A stretch of 64,000 nt of DNA from Frondihabitans sucicola (GCF_030296615.1 NZ_AP027732.1:1302001-1366000); one strand, 5' to 3'; shown: positions 18,671 through 28,768, counted from the first letter of the stretch. A program made the numbers and translations. The notes: a model not told the origin generated them from the letters alone.

Positions 18671-19876
18671 ATGCCTCGAACGAGCCGTCCCGGAACACCC
18701 GCGCTGCTGCGGGTCCTGAACGACAGGACCGCGCTCGGGCTGCTCCTCGAGAACGGCCCGATGACGCGCAACGAGCTGGCGCGCCTGTCCGGCCTCTCGA
18801 AGCCGACCGCCGCCGAGATGATCCGCCGCCTCGAGGAGGCCGAGCTGATCGAGGTGTCGGGCGAGTCGTCGTCCGGGCGGGGGCCGGCGGCCGTCCTCTA
18901 CTCCGTGCTCACCGACCGCGCCATCGGCGTCGCCATCGACGTCCAGCCGCTCGGCATCACGTCGACGGTCGTCGACGCCACCGGCGCGGCCCACCCCGTC
19001 GTCTTCGAGGCGGCGGAGGAGGCGCCGGGCGAGCGCGACGCCGCCACCGACCTGGCCCGCGCCATCGACGCCGCCTGCGCTGCCGCCTCGCGAGACCCCG
19101 AGACGGTCACCGTCGTCTGCGTCGGCATTCAGGGCTCGGTCGAACCCCGCACCGACGATCTCGTCTTCACCGACGAACTCCCGGGCTGGCCCCGGCACGA
19201 GGTCACCGAGACGCTGGCGAAGGCGCTCGGCGTCGAGGTCCTGGTCGAGAACGACGCCAACCTCGTCGCCATCGCCGAGCGCCGCGAGGGCGCCGGGGTC
19301 GACGCCTCCACCTTCGCCCTGCTCTGGATGGGCAACGGCCTCGGGCTGGCCCTCGACTTCGGCGGGACGGTCCACCACGGCGCCGCCGGCGGCGCCGGTG
19401 AGATCGGCTACATCGGCGCGCCGATCGACGCGGTCGACTACGACCCGGAGGCGCGCCTGATCGACGACCTGGTGACGACGCGCACGATCGAGCGTCTCGC
19501 CGGTCGCCACGGGATCGAGGCCGAGACGCTGGCCGACCTGCTCGAGGCGATCTCCGCGGATCCTGCGCGCCTCGCGATCCTCGACGAGCTCGCGCCCCGC
19601 GTCGGGCTCGTCGTGATGCCGGCGCTCGCCGTCGTCGACCCGGAGCGGATCATCCTGCACGGGCCGATCGGGATCGCCTTCGGCGCCGAACTCGCCGGCC
19701 GTGTCGAAGCCTGGCTCGCCGAGCACAGTCGCTGGTCGACCCCGGTGCTGAACCCCACGATCACGCAGACGCCCGTCCTCCACGGTGCGCGGCACGTCCT
19801 CATCGACGCCGTGCGCCAGGCCCTCGTCGAGGCGGTGGCGCACCTGCCATCGGTCGGCGACGACCCACCCGAGTAG
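18671..19876 (+). CDS. ROK-family transcriptional regulator lacking the zinc motif
   Basis: A 401-residue regulator for the second sugar cassette. The helix-turn-helix is at about residues 30-60 (TRNELARLSGLSKPTAAEMI), followed by a ROK domain with VENDANLVAIAE and GNGLGLALDFGG. The CxCGxxGCxE zinc motif seen in the first ROK repressor is absent: after GEIGYIGAP the sequence continues without cysteines, so sugar binding may differ. The binding-protein gene follows after 136 bases that contain a CGCTCCACCCCGACAG direct repeat (19943 and 19964). ATG 18671 has no clear ribosome site. Confidence 0.88.
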   Translation: MPRTSRPGTPALLRVLNDRTALGLLLENGPMTRNELARLSGLSKPTAAEMIRRLEEAELIEVSGESSSGRGPAAVLYSVLTDRAIGVAIDVQPLGITSTVVDATGAAHPVVFEAAEEAPGERDAATDLARAIDAACAAASRDPETVTVVCVGIQGSVEPRTDDLVFTDELPGWPRHEVTETLAKALGVEVLVENDANLVAIAERREGAGVDASTFALLWMGNGLGLALDFGGTVHHGAAGGAGEIGYIGAPIDAVDYDPEARLIDDLVTTRTIERLAGRHGIEAETLADLLEAISADPARLAILDELAPRVGLVVMPALAVVDPERIILHGPIGIAFGAELAGRVEAWLAEHSRWSTPVLNPTITQTPVLHGARHVLIDAVRQALVEAVAHLPSVGDDPPE

Positions 19877-20012
19877 TCGCCCCCAGACCAGCCACAGTGT
19901 CGAAGCAGCCCTCTCGCAGGGCTCTTCGGTGCGCCCGAAAACCGCTCCACCCCGACAGCACTGCGCTCCACCCCGACAGGCACCACCATCCCCTAGGAAG
20001 TGAGGCTCCACC

Positions 20013-21349
20013 ATGAAACGCTCCCTCTTCTCCCACAAACGACTGTTCGCCGCCGCGTCGCTGACGCTGGTCGGCGCTCTCGCGCTGACCGGGTGTTCCG
20101 GCTCCGGCGGCAGCAAGGTCGCTGCCGACGCGCCGAAGCATCTCTCCGGCACCGTCTCGCTCTGGCACTTCTTCACGGGTCGCGAGGCGGGGGTCATCAA
20201 GACCGCCGTCGCCGGATTCGAGAAGAAGTACCCGGACGTCAAAGTCGACATCCACGGCGGCCAGGACGACACCAAGATGCAGCAGGCCATCTCGTCCGGC
20301 CAGAACATCGACGTGGGCATGTCGTACTCGACCGCCATCGTCGGAAGCTTCTGCTCGTCCGGCGCCTTCCGCAACCTCGGGCCGTACATCAAGCGCGACA
20401 AGGTCGACCTGACCGACATCCCCAAGGTCGTGCGCGGCTACACCTCGTACAAGGGCAACCAGTGCACGCTGCCGGCGCTCGCCGACACGAGCGCTCTGAT
20501 GATGAACACCCCCAGCTCGCCGCGGCCGGCATCACGACGCCGCCGAAGACGCTCGACGAGCTCGAGGCCGACGGCCTCAAGCTCACCACCTACAACGCCG
20601 ACGGTTCGATCAAGCACCTCGGCTTCAACCCGCTGATGAGCTTCGAGGAGAACAGCCCCGAGCACTTCGCCCCCATGATCAACGGCTCCTGGCTCACGAA
20701 GGACGGCACCTCGAAGATCGGTACGAGCGCCGCCTGGAAGAAGCTCATCGCCTGGCAGAAGGCGTACGTCGACAAGATCGGGTACGCGAAGCTGCAGGCC
20801 TTCACCGCGGGTCTCGGCCAGGAGTTCGCGGCCGACAACCCGTTCCAGACGGGGCAGATCTCGATGGTCCTCGACGGCGAGTACCGCACGGCGTTCATCA
20901 AGTCGCAGAAGCCGGACCTCCAGTACTCCACGGCACCGACGCCCGTCCTGACCGGCTACGGGAAGTACGGCGCCTCGTACATCGCGGGCAACGTCGCCGG
21001 TATCGCGAAGGGGTCGAAGAACCCCGAGCTGGCGTGGGCCCTGCTGAAGTACCTCTCGCTCGACACCTCGGCTCAGGTCCAGATCGGCAACGGGCTGAAG
21101 AACGTCCCGACCATCACGTCGGCGCTGAACTCGCCGAAGCTCGAGGTGGACAAGAACTACAAGACGTTCATCGACGTGGCCAAGAACCCCGACACCATCA
21201 CCTCGCCTGCCACCGCCGACGGAGCGGCCTACATCACCACGTTCACCAAGATGTGGACCAAGTACCAGTCCGACGGCGGCGATCTCGACGCGCAACTCAA
21301 GACGCTCGACAAGAACATCGACAACGAGAACGCTCTGACGGGTCCGTGA
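20013..21349 (+). pseudogene. Sugar ABC transporter substrate-binding lipoprotein, frameshifted
   Basis: A solute-binding lipoprotein of about 445 residues for the second importer. The signal peptide ends in LTGC with the lipidated Cys at residue 28. The start ATG 20013 has AGGAAGTGAGG upstream. The frame breaks at the C5 run 20509-20513: with a sixth C the sequence would read MMNTPQLAAAGITTPPK and continue to the stop at 21349. This is typical of a homopolymer undercount. Two permease genes follow, the first overlapping by one base. The ligand is unknown, probably a disaccharide given the GH4 gene. Confidence 0.87.
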
Positions 21350-22341
21350 TGACGACCGACACCACCACGCAGGCGCTGGCGCGGCGCGCACCCACCCGGG
21401 TGCCGCGCCGCCGGTCGGCCGAGCGTCGCCGGCGGCGGACCGCGCTGATCATGCTGACCCCCGCGATCCTGGGCCTGCTGGTCTTCTTCGTCTATCCGCT
21501 GCTCGCGTCGATCTACTTCTCGTTCACGCGCTACAACCAGCTCTCGTCGCCTCAGTGGGTGGGGCTGCTCAACTACCGGTACCTGTTCACGCAGGATCCC
21601 CAGGTGGGCGCGGCCGCTCTCAACACGCTGTGGTTCGTCGTGATCCTGGTGCCCGTCCGCATCGTGTGCGCTCTTGTGGTCGCGGGGCTGCTGGTCCGGG
21701 CGCGCACGCTGTCCGGCGTCTGGCGCACGATCTTCTACCTGCCCGCCCTGGTGCCGCCGGTCGCGAGCGTCGTGGCGTTCGTGTTCCTCTTCAACCCGGG
21801 CACCGGGCCGGTGAACCTGATCCTGAAGTTCTTCGGAATCCACGGGCCGCTGTGGTTCAACAGTCCGTCGTGGTCGAAGCCGTCGCTGGTGATCCTCGGG
21901 GTCTGGGTGATGGGGGACATCATGATCATCTTCCTGGCCTCGCTGCTCGAGGTTCCGAAGGAGCTCTACGAGGCGACCTCGCTCGACGGTGCCAACGGCC
22001 TCCAGCAGGTTCGGCACATCACGCTGCCCACCATCTCGCCGGTGATCGGTTTCGCCGTCGTGACGGGGGTGATCGCCGCGCTCCAGTACTTCACCGAGGC
22101 GGCGGTCGCCTCGGGGGTGGCGTCCGGTCAGGCGACGGTCGGCGGCGGGTCGAGCGCCAACCTCGGCTACCCCGGCACCTCGCTGCTCACCTACACCGAA
22201 CTGCTCTACCAGCACGGGTTCGCGAACTTCCAGTTCGGCTACGCCTCCGCCATGGCCGTCGTGCTGTTCGTGATCACTGCGGTGCTGCTCGCCCTCACCA
22301 TTCGTCGCATTTCCGTCTTCCGGCCCGAGGCCGACCAATGA
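21349..22341 (+). CDS. Sugar ABC transporter permease, MalF type (second cassette)
   Basis: A 330-residue membrane permease. A basic N-terminal tail (RRRSAERRRRRTAL) precedes the first membrane segment at about residue 32; the EAA-type loop is YEATSLDGANGLQQVR. An Ala/Gly/Ser-rich external loop (about 255-280) is a feature of this sugar-permease group. The ATG overlaps the preceding TGA by one base. No ATPase gene is nearby, so a shared ATPase is expected. Confidence 0.92.
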   Translation: MTTDTTTQALARRAPTRVPRRRSAERRRRRTALIMLTPAILGLLVFFVYPLLASIYFSFTRYNQLSSPQWVGLLNYRYLFTQDPQVGAAALNTLWFVVILVPVRIVCALVVAGLLVRARTLSGVWRTIFYLPALVPPVASVVAFVFLFNPGTGPVNLILKFFGIHGPLWFNSPSWSKPSLVILGVWVMGDIMIIFLASLLEVPKELYEATSLDGANGLQQVRHITLPTISPVIGFAVVTGVIAALQYFTEAAVASGVASGQATVGGGSSANLGYPGTSLLTYTELLYQHGFANFQFGYASAMAVVLFVITAVLLALTIRRISVFRPEADQ

Positions 22342-22390
22342 GCGCAGCCGAACCGAGGCCCACCACACTCAGCCGACCGGAGGCCGACCG

Positions 22391-23272
22391 ATGACCACCA
22401 TCTCCCGCCCCCTCGCGACCACGAGTCGCGGGCGTTCCGCCCAGACCCGCCCCGCGAAGATCCTGCGCTGGATCGCGGAGCACGCGGCTCTCGTCGCCGT
22501 GGCCGTGCTCTGCCTCGCGCCGATCGTCTTCGTCGTCCTGACGTCGCTCATGTCGAGCAATCAGGCGCTCACCGCGTCGATCATCCCGACGCACTGGGAG
22601 TGGTCGAACTACGTCAAGGTGTTCACGACCGTGCCGCTGGCCCAGTGGTTCGGCAACTCGGCCATGTACGCCGTGCTCGCGACGCTCTTCATGCTGGTCT
22701 CGAGCGTGCCGGCCGCCTACGCTCTCGCTCAGATCAAATTCAAGGGCGCGAACCTCATCTTCCTGGCGATCATCATCACGATGCTGCTGCCACCGCAGGT
22801 GACGGCCGTGCCGATCTACGTCCTGTGGAGCCAACTGCACCTGACCGGCACGCTGTGGCCGCTGATCCTGCCGAACCTCCTCGGTGACGCGTTCAGCATC
22901 TTCCTGCTCCGCCAGTTCTTCCTCACCATCCCGAAGGAGTACGCCGACGCGGCGCGCACCGACGGCTGTGGAGAGTTCGGGGTCCTGCTGAAGGTGATCG
23001 TGCCGATGGCGCGTCCGGGCATCGCTTCCGCCGCGATCTTCATGTTCTTCAACTCGTGGAACGATTACTACGGTCCGCTGCTGTACGCGTCCGAGAACCC
23101 GAACGCGTGGCCGGTGGCCTACGGGCTGGCCACCTTCCGCGGGGTCCACGGCACCGACTGGAGCATCACGATGGCGATGACCGTCGTCGTCATGATCCCG
23201 GTCGTGATCATCTTCTTCTTCGCCCAGAAGGCATTCGTCGAGGGCATCGCCCTGACCGGAACGAAAGGTTGA
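22391..23272 (+). CDS. Sugar ABC transporter permease, MalG type (second cassette)
   Basis: A 293-residue membrane permease with about six hydrophobic segments and the cytoplasmic loop YADAARTDGCGEFGVLLK near residue 190. The 49 bases before the start hold a near-repeat of the previous gene's end (gaggccgacc), suggesting a local duplication. It pairs with the preceding permease. The glycosidase gene begins two bases after its stop codon. Confidence 0.92.
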   Translation: MTTISRPLATTSRGRSAQTRPAKILRWIAEHAALVAVAVLCLAPIVFVVLTSLMSSNQALTASIIPTHWEWSNYVKVFTTVPLAQWFGNSAMYAVLATLFMLVSSVPAAYALAQIKFKGANLIFLAIIITMLLPPQVTAVPIYVLWSQLHLTGTLWPLILPNLLGDAFSIFLLRQFFLTIPKEYADAARTDGCGEFGVLLKVIVPMARPGIASAAIFMFFNSWNDYYGPLLYASENPNAWPVAYGLATFRGVHGTDWSITMAMTVVVMIPVVIIFFFAQKAFVEGIALTGTKG

Positions 23273-23274
23273 CC

Positions 23275-24545
23275 ATGAAACTCAGCGTCGTCGGGGAGGC
23301 TCGACCTACACCCCCGAGCTCGTGGACGGATTCTCGAGGCTCCGCGACGAGCTGCCCATCGACGAGCTCTGGCTCATCGACCCCGACCCGGAGCGTCGCG
23401 AGCTCATCGGCGGGATCTCGCGCCGAATGTTCGCCCGTGCCGGTCACCCCGGCACGATCCACGTCACGGACGACCTCCGTGCGGGTGTCGAAGGTGCCGA
23501 CGCCGTCATGTTCCAGCTGAGGGTCGGTGGCCAGCAGGCCCGCCACGGCGACGAGACCTTTCCGCACGACCTCTGCTGCATCGGCCAGGAGACCACGGGG
23601 CCGGGCGGATTCGCCAAGGCGCTCCGCACCGTGCCGGTCGTGCTCGAGGCGGCCGAGGTCGTTCGGAAGTACGCCAAGCCCGACGCCTGGATCGTCGACT
23701 TCACGAACCCGGTCGGGATCGTGACGAGAGCTCTGCTCGAAGCCGGCCACCGCGCCGTGGGGCTCTGCAACGTCGCCATCGGGTTCCAGCGGCGATACGC
23801 CGACCGCTACGGAGTCGACCCGTCCGCCGTCCGGCTCGACCACGTCGGCCTCAACCACCTCACCTGGGAGCGCGGCGTCCACGTCACGAAAGACGGCGTC
23901 GAGCGCGACATGCTGCCGTCACTCCTCGCCGACCACCTCGACGAGACGGCGCTCTCCGTCCACGCCGACCCGCGTCAGCTGGCCATGCAGCAGGCGCTGC
24001 CGTCGTACTACCTCCGGTACTACTACGCGCACGACGAGGTGCTCCGCGAGCAGCTGTTCGAACCGACGAGGGCGCAGGTCGTGTACGCGACCGAGCGCGC
24101 CCTCCTGAAGAAGTACGCGGATCCCGCCGTCGACACCAAGCCCATCGAGCTCGAATCGCGCGGTGGGGCGTACTACTCCGACGCCGCCGTCAACGTGCTC
24201 GCCTCGCTCACGACCAACCGCGGCGACACGCAGGTGCTCAACGTGCGGAATGATGGAACGATGCCGTTCCTGCCCGACGACCACGTCATCGAGGTGCCGA
24301 CCGTCGTGGGTTCGGCCGGCCTCACGGCGCTCCCGATCGAACCGCTGCCGGCCGACATGGTGGGGCTCATCTCGCACGTCGCCTCGTATGAGCGGCTCGC
24401 CCTCGAGGCGGCCGTCCACGGCGGCCGCGACCGGATCGTCCGGGCTCTGCTCGCGCACCCGATGGTCGGACAGTTCGAGAAGGCCGAGAAGATGACCGAT
24501 CTGCTGCTGGCCGAGAACTCGAAGCACCTGGCCTGGGCACGATGA
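23275..24545 (+). pseudogene. GH4 family 6-phospho-beta-glucosidase-like enzyme, frameshifted
   Basis: An NAD- and Mn-dependent GH4 hydrolase of about 423 residues that would split a phosphorylated disaccharide in the cytosol. It starts MKLSVVG and breaks in the GGGGAGG stretch 23293-23299; with one more base the family's dinucleotide motif GGGSTYTPELVDG is restored. Further motifs are VDFTNPVGIVTRALL, the metal-binding LCNVAIG and DHVGLNHLTW. The rest is intact and overlaps the kinase start by four bases. GH4 enzymes classically follow PTS import; here the importer is ABC type and a BadF-type kinase is adjacent. Confidence 0.87.
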
Positions 24546-25576
24546 CCTCGCCTCACGGGGCGGAGGCCGACGCCGGACGCCGCGACGTCGTGCTGGCCGT
24601 CGACGGCGGCGGCAGCAAGACCGACGTCGTCGCGGTCACGGTCGACGGCGACCTCGTCGGGCACGCGCGCGGGCCGGGATCGAACCCGCAGGTGCTCGGA
24701 CTCGACGAGGCGCTCGAGATCCTGGACCGTCTGCGCGACACCGTCCTCCGCCAGATCGGTGACGTGAACGTCGTCGAGACGCACGTCTACCTGTCGGGCC
24801 TCGACCTCCCCGCCGAGATCGCGGCCGCTTCGGTCGGGCTGGCGCACTGGTCGGCCGACGTGATCGACAACGACCTCTTCGCCCTGTTGCGGGGCGGGCT
24901 CGGCGACGAGGAGGCGACCGGGCAGGATGCCGTCGCGGTCGTCTGCGGAACCGGTATCAACGCGATCGGGGTCCGGCACGACGGTGCGACCGCGCGATTC
25001 CCGGCGCTGGGAGACATCTCGGGTGACTGGGGCGGTGGGTCGTTCCTCGGCGGCCAGGCGCTCTGGCACGCGGCCCGGGCGGAGGACGGCCGAGGGCCGT
25101 CGACCCGTCTGCAGCAGGACGTCCCCGAGGCGCTCGGCTTCGAGACGGTGCGCGACGTGACCGAGGCGCTGCACTTCCGGCGCATCGACTTCCGGGTCGT
25201 CTCCCGGTTGAGCCCGGTGCTGTTCGCAGCGTCGGCGGCCGGAGACGAGGTGGCCTCGCGCGTCGTCGACCAGCAGGCGGACGAGATCGTGACGCTCACG
25301 GCGACCGCGCTGAAGCGGCTCGACCTGCTCGACGTGCCGGTGCCCGTCGTGCTCGGCGGCGGCGTGCTCGCGGCCCGCCACCCGCGCCTGCTCGACGGTA
25401 TCGACTCGGGGCTCGCGGCGCGCGCCCTCGCGACGACCCGCGTCGTCAGCGTGCCGCCGCTGCTCGGTGCCGGGCTGTTGGCGCTCGAACACGCCGGAGC
25501 GGTCCCCGCCGCCCTCGACCGGTACCGCGCCGCGGTCCTGGCGCAGAGCTGGATGGCCGCCGGCGTGTCTGCCTGA
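24542..25576 (+). CDS. BadF/BadG/BcrA/BcrD-type sugar kinase (N-acetylglucosamine kinase-like)
   Basis: A 344-residue ASKHA-fold ATPase. Phosphate motif 1 is LAVDGGGSKTDVVAV, a second is VVCGTGINAIGVRHDG, and the adenosine region is VVLGGGVLAARHPRL. Among this family the sugar-operon members are GlcNAc or glucosamine kinases. The ATG overlaps the GH4 stop, so the two are co-translated; the kinase may phosphorylate the imported sugar before GH4 cleavage or the released monosaccharide. The substrate is not proven. Confidence 0.85.
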   Translation: MTSPHGAEADAGRRDVVLAVDGGGSKTDVVAVTVDGDLVGHARGPGSNPQVLGLDEALEILDRLRDTVLRQIGDVNVVETHVYLSGLDLPAEIAAASVGLAHWSADVIDNDLFALLRGGLGDEEATGQDAVAVVCGTGINAIGVRHDGATARFPALGDISGDWGGGSFLGGQALWHAARAEDGRGPSTRLQQDVPEALGFETVRDVTEALHFRRIDFRVVSRLSPVLFAASAAGDEVASRVVDQQADEIVTLTATALKRLDLLDVPVPVVLGGGVLAARHPRLLDGIDSGLAARALATTRVVSVPPLLGAGLLALEHAGAVPAALDRYRAAVLAQSWMAAGVSA

Positions 25577-25581
25577 CCCTG

Positions 25582-25668
25582 CCGAAAATCGAAGGGGATT
25601 CTCCGCCTGCCGCCGGTTTCATGGGCATCGAAGGGGGTGCGAGCAAAATTCCCCTTCGATTTCGGGAG
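25582..25668. repeat. Inverted-repeat element, copy C (convergent kinase / membrane protein gap)
   Basis: The arms are CGAAAATCGAAGGGGATT (25583-25600) and AATTCCCCTTCGATTTCGGG (25647-25666), starting six bases after the kinase stop. The interior contains GGGCATCGAAGGGGGTG, similar to the interior of copy E. The right flank to 25751 has no gene. Confidence 0.87.
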
Positions 25669-25751
25669 GTGGCGCGAGGCTCAACCAGACGCACCCCTCT
25701 TGCCGGAAGCAAGGAGGGGGTGCGGCGTGGGCCGGCGGGGTAGGGGTCCCG

Positions 25752-25991
25752 CTAGCGCGGCGCCCTGCGACCCGACCGCGGCCAGGTGTCGCCCGCGACA
25801 CCACGACGCAGGTACAGGGTCAGCAGGATGCCGAAGAGGAGCCCGATGAACCCGAGCGGCAGACAGATGGCCGAGGCCATGATCGGCGCGGTCGTGAGCA
25901 TCAGCGTCAGCGCCGCGACGAAGAACAGGCCGCCGATCATCCCTGAGATGATGGCGATCCGTTCCCAGACCCGACGGTGCTCCGGCTTCAT
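25752..25991 (-). CDS. Small two-segment membrane protein of unknown function
   Basis: 79 residues with two hydrophobic segments (about 11-33 and 36-62) and a basic C-terminal tail (RSGRRAPR). I do not recognise a family. The start ATG 25991 and the hydrophobic pattern make a real small membrane protein likely. It converges on the sugar kinase and lies downstream of the epimerase-like gene on the same strand. Confidence 0.6.
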   Translation of the reverse strand: MKPEHRRVWERIAIISGMIGGLFFVAALTLMLTTAPIMASAICLPLGFIGLLFGILLTLYLRRGVAGDTWPRSGRRAPR

Positions 25992-26127
25992 GTCTGAAGG
26001 CTAGGGGTGCGGGCTAGCCCGCGCAGTCGGAACTTCGGGGGACACGCGGTTCTGCTCGGGGTACGCGGTCGCGTCGGCGAGCTAGCCGACGGGCGACGGG
26101 CGCCGACGGCCGACGGGCGCCGGGCGC

Positions 26128-27108
26128 CTACGCGGTGAGCCGGTCGTAGAGCGCGTCCGTCGCCGGATCGACCCGTCGACGCGCGGGATCCTGGTCGTGC
26201 CACCGGATGATCTGCCTCGCCCCCTCGGCGAACGGGATCCTCTGCTCCCAGTCGGGCACGACACTGCGGATCTTCGTCGTGTCGAAGATCGCCGCGTGGC
26301 TGCGGTCGCCGCGAAGACTGGCATCCCACTCGGGCGCTGCACCGACGAGGTCGCTGGTGGTGCGGTGCACGATGTGGGGCAGCTCGACGCCGGCGGCGTC
26401 GGCGAGGTCGAGGGCGATCGTGTTCCAGGTCAGGAGTTCGGGCGACATGATGTTGAACGCCTCACCGATCGCCGCCTCGGCGCCGAGGAGGCCGACGAAC
26501 GCGCGCGCGAAGTCGTCCGAGTGCGTGATGGCCCAGGGCGCCGTGCCGTCGCCGTGCAGCACGATCGGGAGACCGCGCCGCATTCGATCCACGACGGTCC
26601 AGCCGCCGAGAAGGGGAACCCTGGTGCGGTCGTAGGTGGTCGACGGACGGACGCAGGTGACCCGGATCCTGCCCGCCGCGTGCTCGTCGCGGAGGAAGCG
26701 CTCGCAGGCGATCTTGTCGCGGGCGTACGCCGAGTACGGGTTGAACAAGGGCGTCGACTCGTCGATCGGCAGGTGCTGCGGCGGCTTCTGATAGGCCGAC
26801 GCCGAGCTGATGAAGAGGTACTGGTCGGTCGACGACCCGAAGAGGCGCACCGCCGCCGCGGCCTCTGCGATCGTGAAGGTGAGGAAGTCGGCGACGCAGT
26901 CGAAACTCCGGCCGTGCAGCGCCGCCCGGGTGGCGTGTTCGTCGCGAACGTCGACGGTGATCGTCTCGGTCCCATCCGGGATGGTGCGCAGGCTCGTCGA
27001 ACCCCGGTTGAGAACCGTCACACGGTGGCCGCGATCGGTCGCCTCGCGGACACAGGCGGCGCTGATCTGGCCGGTGCCGCCGAGGACGAGCAGTGACTTC
27101 GTTGTCAT
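26128..27108 (-). CDS. NAD-dependent epimerase/dehydratase-family protein
   Basis: A 326-residue extended-SDR-like protein. The Rossmann motif is LVLGGTGQISAACVREA, the serine region is YLFISSASAYQKPP, and YSAYARDK supplies the Tyr-x3-Lys pair. The architecture resembles bacterial relatives of plant CSP41 and of sugar-nucleotide epimerases. The substrate is unknown. It sits 33 bases downstream of nagA on the same strand and may be the last gene of that operon. Confidence 0.88.
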   Translation of the reverse strand: MTTKSLLVLGGTGQISAACVREATDRGHRVTVLNRGSTSLRTIPDGTETITVDVRDEHATRAALHGRSFDCVADFLTFTIAEAAAAVRLFGSSTDQYLFISSASAYQKPPQHLPIDESTPLFNPYSAYARDKIACERFLRDEHAAGRIRVTCVRPSTTYDRTRVPLLGGWTVVDRMRRGLPIVLHGDGTAPWAITHSDDFARAFVGLLGAEAAIGEAFNIMSPELLTWNTIALDLADAAGVELPHIVHRTTSDLVGAAPEWDASLRGDRSHAAIFDTTKIRSVVPDWEQRIPFAEGARQIIRWHDQDPARRRVDPATDALYDRLTA

Positions 27109-27141
27109 CGTCCGATCATGCCAGACGGGGGATACGTCGGC

Positions 27142-28371
27142 TCAGTTCGGAGCTGCGGCCGAGTCGGCGGGTCGTGCCGCAGCGCCGACCGCGACGGGCC
27201 GGCCGGCGGCCCACACGCGTCGCACGGTCCAGTCGTCGTTCCAGACGACCACGTCGGCGGCGTAGCCGGGAGCGATCAGGCCCAACCAGGAGTCGAGGCC
27301 GAGTGCACGAGCCGGGGTGCGCGTGAGGGCTGCGACGGCGTCGCGGGCGGAGAGACCCGCGGCCGTGATCGCCAGGCGGAGCGCTGCGTCTTGGGTGAGC
27401 GTCGATCCGGCGATGGTCGTCGTTCCGGCGAGAAGAGCGGTTCCGTGCGAGACCGTCACGTCGAGCGATCCGAGGCGGTAGGGGCCGTCGGCGGCGCCGG
27501 CGGCCGCCATGGCGTCGGTGACGAGCGCGACCCGGCCGGGCGCGGCGTCGAAGAGCAGGCGGGCGACGGAGGGATGCACGTGGACTCCGTCGAGGATCAC
27601 CTCGAGGGTCACCCGCGCGTCGTCGATCGCCGCCACGATCGGCCCGGGTGCTCGGTGATGGATCCCCGGCATCGCGTTGAACGCGTGGGTGAGGAGCGTG
27701 GCACCCCGATCGAAACCGGCTCGCGTCTGCTCGTAGTCGGCGGTCGTGTGACCGAGGGCCACGCGGACCCCGGCCGCCGCGAGTCTCTCGATCGCGTCGA
27801 GTGCGCCGCGCAGCTCCGGAGCGATCGTGATCTGGCGGAGGGCTCCGCGCGAGGCTTCGAGGAGGTCGTCGACGAGAGCAGGATCGGGGGCCGCCAGGAA
27901 GTGGGGATGGTGCGCCCCGCGGTTGTCGGGGGAGAGGAATGGACCCTCGAGGTGTGCTCCGAGCACGAGTGGGTCGGTCGCGGCGAGATCGGCGATCGCC
28001 GCGAGGGAGGCGTGAAGGGCGGCCGGCGGATTGGCGACGAGGCTGATGACGCTGCGAGTGGTGCCTCGTTCGCGGTGAGGGGCGAGCCCGCGTCGGATCG
28101 CGTCGACCCCGTCGTCGAACGCGAACCCGCCGCCGCCGTGCGCGTGCAGGTCGACGAAGCCCGGCGTGATCGTGGCGCCGCCGAGATCGACCGTCTCGTC
28201 GGCCACGGGCAGGGGGCCGGCCGCGTGACGATCGACCGCGCGGATCCGGTCGCCGTCGAGCAGGATCCATGACTCGGCGGCCTCACCGTCGGCGTCGAGC
28301 CTCGTCAGGTTCGTCAGCAGCGTCGTCCGGCGGCTCTCGGGGATCGCTCCAGGTGCTCGCGTCGGGGTCAC
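27142..28371 (-). CDS. nagA: N-acetylglucosamine-6-phosphate deacetylase
   Basis: A 409-residue cytosolic amidohydrolase that makes GlcN-6-P and acetate from GlcNAc-6-P, the substrate for NagB at 9.4 kb. Signature motifs are VDLHAHGGGGFAFDD, HLEGPFLS (metal Glu), LGHTTADYEQ, THAFNAM and LVTDAMAAAG (catalytic Asp). The GTG start overlaps the stop of the DUF2568 gene by four bases. The N-terminus is about 25 residues longer than usual. It lies 17 kb from nagB, outside the sugar cassettes, in a minus-strand operon with purU. Confidence 0.95.
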   Translation of the reverse strand: MTPTRAPGAIPESRRTTLLTNLTRLDADGEAAESWILLDGDRIRAVDRHAAGPLPVADETVDLGGATITPGFVDLHAHGGGGFAFDDGVDAIRRGLAPHRERGTTRSVISLVANPPAALHASLAAIADLAATDPLVLGAHLEGPFLSPDNRGAHHPHFLAAPDPALVDDLLEASRGALRQITIAPELRGALDAIERLAAAGVRVALGHTTADYEQTRAGFDRGATLLTHAFNAMPGIHHRAPGPIVAAIDDARVTLEVILDGVHVHPSVARLLFDAAPGRVALVTDAMAAAGAADGPYRLGSLDVTVSHGTALLAGTTTIAGSTLTQDAALRLAITAAGLSARDAVAALTRTPARALGLDSWLGLIAPGYAADVVVWNDDWTVRRVWAAGRPVAVGAAARPADSAAAPN

Positions 28372-28760
28372 TCGGCATTCTCCCGTCGGAAGTTGAACAC
28401 TCCGGAGACGAGGGCGAGGATGCCGAACACGGTGCCGACGATCGGGTAACCGAGGCTGAACCAGGCATAGACGGCCGAGCCCATGACGGCGATCTCGACG
28501 ATGGCCTTTCCGACGGGATCGCTCTTGACGAGGGCTTTCGGCGAGCGGAAGAGGCCCCAGATGAGCATCGCGAACAGGGGCGCCCCCACCAGGAAGAAGA
28601 TGCCGGGGAACGGGTACGGCCAGGCCATGTACCCCCAGAACCCGAGGCTGAAGAACGCGAAGAGCTCGAGGAAGAAGCGCAGGACGTCGTTCGCCTTGAT
28701 CGGCGGGTTGTTCCCTCCGCCCCCGCCGCGACCCGGGCGTCTCTTGGGTGTGTCGAACAT
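28368..28760 (-). CDS. YrdB-like DUF2568 membrane protein
   Basis: 130 residues. A Gly-rich soluble N-terminus (about 1-25) precedes four hydrophobic segments; FFLELFAFFSLGFWGYMAWP and FLVGAPLFAMLIWGLFRSPKA are the pattern of DUF2568 (YrdB) proteins. The function of the family is unknown. It lies between purU (8-base gap) and nagA (4-base overlap), so it is translated from the same message. Confidence 0.8.
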   Translation of the reverse strand: MFDTPKRRPGRGGGGGNNPPIKANDVLRFFLELFAFFSLGFWGYMAWPYPFPGIFFLVGAPLFAMLIWGLFRSPKALVKSDPVGKAIVEIAVMGSAVYAWFSLGYPIVGTVFGILALVSGVFNFRRENAE

Positions 28761-28768
28761 GCTGCGGC

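Noticed and set aside
24542..25576. BadF-type protein as a benzoyl-CoA reductase activator
   Set aside because: There are no reductase subunits or cysteine cluster; the overlap with GH4 and the importer indicates a sugar kinase.
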